Source: Fumia sp045121595
Lineage (GTDB): Bacteria; Bacillota; Clostridia; Oscillospirales; Ruminococcaceae
DNA length: 64,000 nucleotides
Direction: 5' to 3'
Assembly (NCBI GenBank): GCA_045121595.1
Contig: JBGVGI010000028.1
Span: 1-64,000 of the forward strand
The notes beneath the pieces were generated by a model, which did not search any database, had not been told where the DNA came from, and saw only the letters and a program-made list of their open reading frames with translations. Position 1 is the stretch's first letter, and the number at the start of each line of letters is the position of its first letter. Positions 58,405 to 64,000 of the stretch are shown here, in pieces. Both the position numbers and the translations under genes were made by a program.

Positions 58405-59670
58405 TTATTTTATTTTACCGATGTCTTTGCGGTAGTGAACGTCTTTAAAAGAAATTTTTGAAACTGCTTCATAGCTTTTCTTCAAAGCGTCTTCACGGTC
58501 ACAACCAATTGCAGTAACACCTAAAACTCTGCCTCCTGCAGTTAAGAACTTACCGTTTTCAAACTTTGTACCTGCGTGGAAAACGGTAACACCTTCTGCC
58601 TGACCCATTTCATCAAGACCGTCGATTTCGTAACCTGTCTGATATTTTTGGGGGTAACCGCCTGATGCCATAACGACACAAGCAGCACTTTCTTTAGAAA
58701 ACTCAACCTTTACGTCAGCTAATTTTTCGTTTCTTACTGCCATAAAGATATCGAGCAAATCAGATTTCAAAAGGGGCAATACTACCTGAGTTTCAGGGTC
58801 ACCGAAACGGCAGTTGTATTCGATTACCTTAGTGCCGTTTTTAGTTACCATAAGTCCGAAGAAAAGACAACCTTTAAAGGGTCTGCCCTCTTTGTTCATA
58901 GCGTCCATAGTGGGGAGGAAAATCTTTTCCATACACTCTTTTGCAACATCTTCGGTGTAGAAGGGGTTGGGTGCAATTGTGCCCATACCGCCTGTGTTGA
59001 GACCCATATCGTTGTCAAGTGCGCGTTTGTGGTCCTTTGCAGAAACCATAGGTACTATGGTCTTTGAGTCGGTGAAAGCGAGTACTGAAACTTCAGGGCC
59101 TTCCAAAAATTCTTCGATAACGATGTTGTTACCTGATGCACCGAAAATTTTATCACCCATAATGGAGTGAACGGCATCTATAGCTTCAGCTTCATTCTGC
59201 GCGATGATAACGCCTTTGCCGAGTGCCAGACCGTCTGCTTTGATAACGGTGGGGTAAGTGTTTTCTGCTTTGATATAAGCTATTGCCGTTTCTTCATCAG
59301 AGAAGGTTTCGTATTTTGCAGTAGGGATGTTGTATTTTTTCATAAGGTCCTTACTGAAAACTTTACTTCCTTCTAAGATAGCTGCCGCCTTATTGGGACC
59401 GAAAGCAGGGATACCTGCTTTTTCCATTTCGTCAACCATACCAAGCACCAACGGATCGTCGGGGGCAACTACTGCAAAATCAATTTTATTTTCCTTTGCA
59501 AAGTTTACCATTCCTTCAACGTCGGTAGCTTTGATGTTCACGGGAGTGCATTTTGTAGCCATACCACCATTACCGGGTGCTACAAAAATTTCTTCTACTT
59601 TTGAGTTCTCCCAAAGCTTTGTAACCAAGGCGTGTTCACGTCCGCCTGAGCCAACAACCAATAATTTCAT
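58405..59670 (-). CDS. purD: Phosphoribosylamine-glycine ligase
   Basis: A 421-residue ATP-grasp enzyme joining glycine to phosphoribosylamine (second step of purine synthesis). N-terminal VVGSGGREHALV, the central FGASGNNIVIEEFLEGPEVSVLA and RFGDPETQVVLPLL metal-site segments are all present. Last gene of the purine operon, 18 bases downstream of the AICAR transformylase; AAAGGACAAATAACT precedes the ATG. Confidence 0.96.
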   Translation of the reverse strand: MKLLVVGSGGREHALVTKLWENSKVEEIFVAPGNGGMATKCTPVNIKATDVEGMVNFAKENKIDFAVVAPDDPLVLGMVDEMEKAGIPAFGPNKAAAILEGSKVFSKDLMKKYNIPTAKYETFSDEETAIAYIKAENTYPTVIKADGLALGKGVIIAQNEAEAIDAVHSIMGDKIFGASGNNIVIEEFLEGPEVSVLAFTDSKTIVPMVSAKDHKRALDNDMGLNTGGMGTIAPNPFYTEDVAKECMEKIFLPTMDAMNKEGRPFKGCLFFGLMVTKNGTKVIEYNCRFGDPETQVVLPLLKSDLLDIFMAVRNEKLADVKVEFSKESAACVVMASGGYPQKYQTGYEIDGLDEMGQAEGVTVFHAGTKFENGKFLTAGGRVLGVTAIGCDREDALKKSYEAVSKISFKDVHYRKDIGKIK

Positions 59671-59688
59671 AGTTATTTGTCCTTTCGA

Positions 59689-60864
59689 TTAATGGTGGAA
59701 CAAACGGATTTTTGTGAATGCCATAGCGATATCGTATTTGTTACATACTTCAATAACGTTATCGTCACGGATAGAGCCGCCGGGCTGTGCGATGAACTCA
59801 ACACCGCTCTTATGAGCTCTTTCGATGTTGTCGCCGAAGGGGAAGAATGCGTCAGAGCCGAGAGCAACGCCACTCATTGTATCAAGCCAAGCGCGTTTTT
59901 CTTCGCGTGTCAAAGGCTCGGGTTTAACTGTGAAGAAGTTTTCCCATACACCGTCAGCCAAAACGTCCATATAATCGTCGGAGATGTAAACGTCGATAGT
60001 GTTATCTCTGTCGGGACGGCGGATGTCGGGTTTGAAGGGGAGGTTCATAACTTTTTCGTGCTGTCTTAAATACCAGAAGTCAGCTTTGTTACCTGCAAGA
60101 CGTGTACAATGAACACGGGACTGCTGACCTGCACCGATACCGATAGCCTGACCGTCTTTTACATAGCAAACGGAGTTTGACTGTGTGTATTTAAGTGTGA
60201 TAAGGGAGATAATAAGGTCGCGTTTAGCTTCCTCTGTGAGGTTTTTGTTGTCTGTGGGGATTTCAACGAAAAGATTTTCGTCAATTTTAAGTTCGTTTCT
60301 GCCCTGTTCAAAGGTGATACCGAAAACGTCTTTATGCTCGATGGGGTCGGGAGTGTAGTCTTTATCGATTTTAACTACGTTGTAGCCGCCTTTTCTCTTT
60401 GTTTTGAGAATTTCCAAAGCTTCGTCAGTGTAATCGGGTGCGATAATACCATCGGAAACTTCTCTTGCAATAAGTTTTGCAGTAGCGGCGTCACATGTAT
60501 CAGAAAGTGCAATCCAGTCACCGTAAGAAGACATACGGTCTGCGCCTCTTGCTCTTGCATAAGCACAAGCCATAGGAGAAAGCTCCAGATCGTCTACAAA
60601 ATAGATTTTCTTGAGTGTGTCGGAAAGGGGCAAAGCAAGTGCTGCACCTGCGGGGGAAACGTGCTTAAAGGATGCCGCAGCAGGAATACCTGTTGCTTCT
60701 TTAAGCTCTTTTACAAGCTGCCAGGAGTTGAAAGCATCAAGGAAGTTGATGTATCCTGGTTTGCCGTTTAAAACTTCGATAGGAAGTTCTTTACCGTTTT
60801 TCATAAAGATTTTAGACGGTTTCTGGTTGGGGTTACAACCATATTTAAGTTCGAGTTCAGTCAC
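59689..60864 (-). CDS. Stand-alone AICAR transformylase (PurH C-terminal domain)
   Basis: A 391-residue protein equivalent to the transformylase part of PurH, which formylates AICAR with 10-formyl-THF. It has KYGCNPNQKP, AAASFKHVSPAGAA, ADRMSSYGDWIALSD, LKYTQSNSVCYVKDGQAIGIGAGQQSRVHC and DAFFPFGDNI. The N-terminal IMP cyclohydrolase domain of normal PurH is missing; the next upstream gene (purO) supplies that step. Starts at GTG (60864) after AAAGGACGATTAAA. Confidence 0.94.
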   Translation of the reverse strand: MTELELKYGCNPNQKPSKIFMKNGKELPIEVLNGKPGYINFLDAFNSWQLVKELKEATGIPAAASFKHVSPAGAALALPLSDTLKKIYFVDDLELSPMACAYARARGADRMSSYGDWIALSDTCDAATAKLIAREVSDGIIAPDYTDEALEILKTKRKGGYNVVKIDKDYTPDPIEHKDVFGITFEQGRNELKIDENLFVEIPTDNKNLTEEAKRDLIISLITLKYTQSNSVCYVKDGQAIGIGAGQQSRVHCTRLAGNKADFWYLRQHEKVMNLPFKPDIRRPDRDNTIDVYISDDYMDVLADGVWENFFTVKPEPLTREEKRAWLDTMSGVALGSDAFFPFGDNIERAHKSGVEFIAQPGGSIRDDNVIEVCNKYDIAMAFTKIRLFHH

Positions 60865-60879
60865 TTTAATCGTCCTTTC

Positions 60880-61578
60880 TTATTTGTTTTTGTTGATTAT
60901 ACGAGTTTCCACTTCGCCTGTTTTAAGGTTGATAAAACGGGTGAAAAGGGAAACTTTGTTATCTTCGTTAAGATTGTCCCAGAGCATTTTTGTAAAGCAT
61001 TCGATACAACCTTCAATTTTAATCTGTTTGGGTTCACCAACGAAAGAGGGGATGGGATTGCCGTCGTGTTCGTAGGTGTGAATGAAGTGAGCTTCACCTG
61101 CTTTGGGGTTTTCGTATTCGTAGAAGTAACGACGTGCGGAAGTATCGTCACCATAGTTGCTTTTTAAGATAGAAAGACGATAGTTTCCGTTTTCTTCTAC
61201 CATGCCTGAAATTCTGGGAGTAAAGTTGGGTGCATCAGGTTCAAAAGTGCGGGTTCTGAGTGCATCTTCAAAGGTTTTACCATCCTTGAGAAAATCGTAA
61301 ATTGTGTCTGTCTGGTCACCATTTGTAACAACTGTTGTTTTACCAAGAGTTCTTACGGGCCAGTAGATAATAAGACTTGGGTCGGAAAGTTTAGCGGGGT
61401 CAAAAGCTTCGGTACGGATACCTTCTGCTTCTTCGATGAAAACACGGTTTCTGCTGTTTTCGCTTCTTCCCATAATGAAGTAGCCGATAACAGCGTGTTC
61501 TCCGTCAGAGCTTCTGCCGAGAACAATTCCACGGCCGGGGTATGAGTTTTCTTTGAGGTCTTTTACCATATCAACCAT
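60880..61578 (-). CDS. purO: IMP cyclohydrolase, PurO type
   Basis: A 232-residue protein of the PurO/IMP_cyclohyd family (GRGIVLGRSSDGEHAVIGYFIMGRSENSRNR at the N-terminus, an NTN-hydrolase-like fold), first described in archaea. It closes FAICAR to IMP, the last step of the pathway. It is unrelated to the cyclohydrolase domain of PurH, so the last two steps here are done by a PurO plus a transformylase-only protein. ATG follows AAAGGAGTAATTAAA. Confidence 0.92.
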   Translation of the reverse strand: MVDMVKDLKENSYPGRGIVLGRSSDGEHAVIGYFIMGRSENSRNRVFIEEAEGIRTEAFDPAKLSDPSLIIYWPVRTLGKTTVVTNGDQTDTIYDFLKDGKTFEDALRTRTFEPDAPNFTPRISGMVEENGNYRLSILKSNYGDDTSARRYFYEYENPKAGEAHFIHTYEHDGNPIPSFVGEPKQIKIEGCIECFTKMLWDNLNEDNKVSLFTRFINLKTGEVETRIINKNK

Positions 61579-61583
61579 TTTAA

Positions 61584-62210
61584 TTACTCCTTTATCTTTG
61601 TTATATTGCCGTCAACAACGATTTTGTCCTGGCAGAAAAGAGAAACAGCTTTCGGAAGAAGCTTCCATTCAACCTGTTCCATAACGCGCTTTTGCAAGGT
61701 TTCGGGGGTATCGGTGTCAAGAACGTCAATAGCGCCCTGCAAAATTATGGGACCGCCGTCACAAACTTCGTTTGCAAAATGAACGGTAGCACCGGTAAGT
61801 TTAACACCCGATTTAAGCACTTCCTCGTGAACTTTAAGTCCATAGTAGCCTTTTCCGCAAAAAGCGGGGATAAGAGCAGGGTGCACGTTCATAATCTTAT
61901 TGGGATACGCGTTTGAAATCATTTCGTCAAGGATTATCATAAATCCTGCATAAACGATAAGGTCAGCCTTTTCTTCATTTAAGGCCTTTAAGATTTCTTC
62001 ACTGTACAAAACGCGGTCGGGATATTCTTTTTTAGGAATAACCCTTGTTTTGATACCGTTTTCTTTTGCTCTTGTGAGTGCGTAAGCTTCATAGTTTGAA
62101 GCAATAACGCAGGTGATTTTGCCGTTTGCAATTTCACCGCGTTTTTCGGCATCGATAAGAGCCTGAAGATTAGTTCCACCGCCTGAAACGAGTACTACAA
62201 TATTTTTCAT
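61584..62210 (-). CDS. purN: Phosphoribosylglycinamide formyltransferase
   Basis: A 208-residue folate-dependent enzyme formylating GAR (third step). N-terminal VLVSGGGTNLQALIDA, ASNYEAYAL, and the catalytic NVHPALIPAFCGKGYYG with the later His-Asp pair (GATVHFANEVCDGGPII) are intact. It overlaps no neighbour; AGAGGGATTGCA precedes the ATG, five bases from purO. Confidence 0.96.
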   Translation of the reverse strand: MKNIVVLVSGGGTNLQALIDAEKRGEIANGKITCVIASNYEAYALTRAKENGIKTRVIPKKEYPDRVLYSEEILKALNEEKADLIVYAGFMIILDEMISNAYPNKIMNVHPALIPAFCGKGYYGLKVHEEVLKSGVKLTGATVHFANEVCDGGPIILQGAIDVLDTDTPETLQKRVMEQVEWKLLPKAVSLFCQDKIVVDGNITKIKE

Positions 62211-62220
62211 TGCAATCCCT

Positions 62221-63255
62221 CTATTCCATAATTACGCCTTCGTCGCTTTCGACGAGTTCGCCTAAAACGTAAGCGTCTTCACCTGCTTCTTTCAAGGTTT
62301 TAAGAGCAAGGTCAGCGTCTTCTTTTGCAACACACGCAATCATACCAACACCCATATTGAAGGTATTGAACATATCACGTTCAGGAATGTTGCCTGTATG
62401 AGCAATAAGGTCAAAGATAGGCAAAACCTTAACGTCTGCACGTTTGATTTTTGCAGAAAGACCTTTTTTGAGAGAACGGGGAATATTTTCATAGAAACCA
62501 CCGCCTGTGATATGAGCTACAGATTTAACGGTAACTTTATCAAAGAGAGCGAGCATGGGTTTTACGTAAATTCTTGTGGGAGTGAGCAAAGCATCACCCA
62601 AAGTTGTACCCAAAGCTTCAACGTATGTATTGAGATCGGTTTTCTCAATATTGAAAACCTTTCTCACCAAAGAGAAACCGTTGGAATGAACGCCTGTGGA
62701 AGGCAAAGCGATAAGAACGTCACCGGGTTTCTGAGTCTGGTTGTCGAGGATTTTATCCTTGTCAACAACACCTACGCTGAAACCTGCAAGGTCGTATTCG
62801 TCTACGGGATAAAAACCGGGCATTTCCGCGGTTTCACCGCCAACGAGGGAACAACCTGACTGCAAACAACCTTCTGCAACACCACTTACGATATCTGCAA
62901 CCTTTTCGGGAACGTTTTTACCAACTGCAACGTAGTCAAGGAAGAAAAGGGGTTTTGCGCCGCAACAGATGATGTCGTTTACACACATAGCAACGCAGTC
63001 GATACCAACTGTGTTGTGTTTGTCCTGCAAAAATGCAAGTTTGAGTTTTGTGCCTACGCCGTCTGTACCGGAAACGAGAACAGGCTTGTTGATGCCTGTA
63101 AGGTCGAGTTCAAAAAGACCTCCGAAGCCTCCGAGACCTGTCAAAACAGAGTCAGTAAGAGTTTTTGCAACGTGGCTTTTCATAAGTTCTACTGCTTTGT
63201 AACCTGCGGTAACGTCAACGCCCGCTTTTTTATAACTTTCGCTGAAACTTTTCAT
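62221..63255 (-). CDS. purM: Phosphoribosylformylglycinamidine cyclo-ligase
   Basis: A 344-residue AIR synthetase. It has SYKKAGVDVTAGYKAVELMK, GGFGGLFELD, VSGTDGVGTKL, GIDCVAMCVNDI, GAKPLFFLDYVA and GGETAEMPG, the conserved ATP- and metal-binding segments. Start 63255 follows GAAAGGTGATATAAAA; an in-frame codon 18 bases upstream overlaps that site. It follows purF after 18 bases. Confidence 0.97.
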   Translation of the reverse strand: MKSFSESYKKAGVDVTAGYKAVELMKSHVAKTLTDSVLTGLGGFGGLFELDLTGINKPVLVSGTDGVGTKLKLAFLQDKHNTVGIDCVAMCVNDIICCGAKPLFFLDYVAVGKNVPEKVADIVSGVAEGCLQSGCSLVGGETAEMPGFYPVDEYDLAGFSVGVVDKDKILDNQTQKPGDVLIALPSTGVHSNGFSLVRKVFNIEKTDLNTYVEALGTTLGDALLTPTRIYVKPMLALFDKVTVKSVAHITGGGFYENIPRSLKKGLSAKIKRADVKVLPIFDLIAHTGNIPERDMFNTFNMGVGMIACVAKEDADLALKTLKEAGEDAYVLGELVESDEGVIME

Positions 63256-63273
63256 TTTTATATCACCTTTCAT

Positions 63274-64000
63274 TTATTCTTTTCCGGTCCAGCAATATGT
63301 GCAGACCTTGTCTTCGGGAAGGCCGATTGCTTTCAACATACCTTCTACAGTCTGGTAGCGGAGAGTTGTGAAATTGAGTTTTTCGCAAACCTTTTCCACC
63401 ATTTTTTTGTATCTTTCGGTTTTGTCATCCGCGTATTCTTCAAGATGGTCAAAACCGCCTTCGCCTTCAATTTCAAGAATAGCTCGTCTTGTGATGAGTT
63501 CAAGCTCGGACGTGCTTCTGGAGAAATTAAGGTATTTACATCCGTACATAACGGGGGGAGAAGCAGAACGGATATGAACTTCGTTTGCACCACTGTTGTA
63601 GAGAAAATCTACGGTCTCACCCATCTGGGTACCTCTTACTATCGAGTCGTCGATAAAGAGAAGATTTTTATCTCTTATAAGAGAATCAATGGGGAGAAGT
63701 TTCATTTTAGCCGCTAAGTTTCTCATAGACTGTTTAGACGGCATAAAGCTTCTCTGCCAGGTGGGGGTGTATTTGATAAACGGTCTTGCGAAAGGAATTC
63801 CCGAGTAATTAGAATATCCTATTGCGTGGGGAACGCCTGAATCGGGGATACCTGCGATAAAATCAATTCCGCTGAAATCATCGTTTTCTGCGATTATCTT
63901 TCCGCAACGGTAACGCATTTCTTCAACGTTTACACCTTCGTAGTTTGAGGTGGGATAACCGTAATAAACGTAAAGGAAAGCACAGACTTTCATTTTATCA
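63274..64000 (-). CDS. purF: Amidophosphoribosyltransferase, C-terminal part (cut by window edge)
   Basis: The last 241 or so residues of PurF, which makes phosphoribosylamine from PRPP and glutamine. The frame stays open to base 64000, so the N-terminal glutaminase domain lies outside; the Met at 63993 is internal. The PRPP-binding motif LLFIDDSIVRGTQ and a C-terminal CTYC motif that matches the iron-sulfur-cluster ligands of Bacillus-type PurF are visible. It precedes purM-purN-purO-purH(C)-purD, so it is the upstream gene of the visible operon. Confidence 0.94.
   Translation of the reverse strand, partial: DKMKVCAFLYVYYGYPTSNYEGVNVEEMRYRCGKIIAENDDFSGIDFIAGIPDSGVPHAIGYSNYSGIPFARPFIKYTPTWQRSFMPSKQSMRNLAAKMKLLPIDSLIRDKNLLFIDDSIVRGTQMGETVDFLYNSGANEVHIRSASPPVMYGCKYLNFSRSTSELELITRRAILEIEGEGGFDHLEEYADDKTERYKKMVEKVCEKLNFTTLRYQTVEGMLKAIGLPEDKVCTYCWTGKE

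Noticed and set aside
1..64000. tRNA, rRNA, tmRNA or CRISPR elements
   Set aside because: No cloverleaf-like sequence with a TTCGA arm, rRNA segment or regular spaced repeat array was found when reading both strands.

Overview
The window is a 64 kb piece of a low-to-medium GC Firmicutes chromosome, most likely an uncultured or gut-type endospore-forming member of the Clostridia. The support is the content: spore genes (spoVG, cotJA-cotJB-cotJC, a spoIVFA/spoIVFB-like pair), Gram-positive Shine-Dalgarno sites (AGGAGG) before almost every gene, frequent TTG/GTG starts, a type III pantothenate kinase, a fused long PurL, and several small Clostridia-type families (DUF6106, DUF1934, DUF4321). No rRNA, tRNA, CRISPR array, insertion sequence or integrase was seen. 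No stretch longer than 300 bases lacks a gene; the longest gaps are 1-257, 12794-13010 and 24297-24592, each described below.

Layout. 1-6.7 kb: a response regulator/histidine kinase/HtrA protease module, a small lipoprotein, the NAD(P)HX repair enzyme Nnr and a DUF6106 membrane protein, all on the minus strand. 6.8-17 kb: spoVG, a nitrilase/GDPD fusion protein with a divergent LysR regulator, a small P-loop protein, pgi, a DacF-type carboxypeptidase, an immunity-like orphan, a GH20 hexosaminidase, a histidine-less HPr-like protein, and mtaB followed at once by purL (17.0-20.7 kb). 20.8-26.1 kb: an accessory island between the purL terminator and a cell-wall hydrolase gene. 26-31 kb: M23/LysM/G5 peptidase, hemW, lepA. 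31-35 kb: ECF S component-coaX, the cotJ operon, an exported alkaline phosphatase. 35-42.4 kb: ychF, argS, DUF1934, a divergent Ddl-like protein, aspS, hisS. 42.4-52 kb: a cell-shape and division cluster (zapA, U32 protein, dut, DUF4321, maf, mreB, mreC, mreD, mrdA, minD, mgsA). 52-55.6 kb: GntR/ABC ATPase/permease operon. 55.8-58.4 kb: pyk and the spoIVF-like pair. 58.4-64 kb: the purine operon purF-purM-purN-purO-purH(C)-purD, with purF running off the right edge.

The most interesting region is the island at 20.8-26.1 kb. One strand carries a four-gene operon that fits an ABC-three-component (ABC-3C) conflict system: an effector/C-terminal-domain protein, an MC2-type middle component, a Rad50-like ATPase with a CPFC zinc hook, and an Xre regulator. 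Its promoter is bracketed by an inverted repeat and followed by tandem repeats. Divergent from it are a DUF4417 protein and a small toxin-like/immunity-like pair. ABC-3C systems have been classified computationally, but the N-terminal half of the effector protein here matches nothing I recognise.

Other points worth following: a MinD that lacks both a MinC partner and the membrane-targeting tail; a Ddl-like protein with several replaced active-site residues; purine synthesis ended by a PurO-type cyclohydrolase plus a stand-alone AICAR transformylase; an M23 partner of SpoIVFB that keeps its metal ligands; a WalR-type box at the start site of a cell-wall hydrolase gene; and a terminator-like hairpin that contains the ribosome binding site of a lipoprotein gene.
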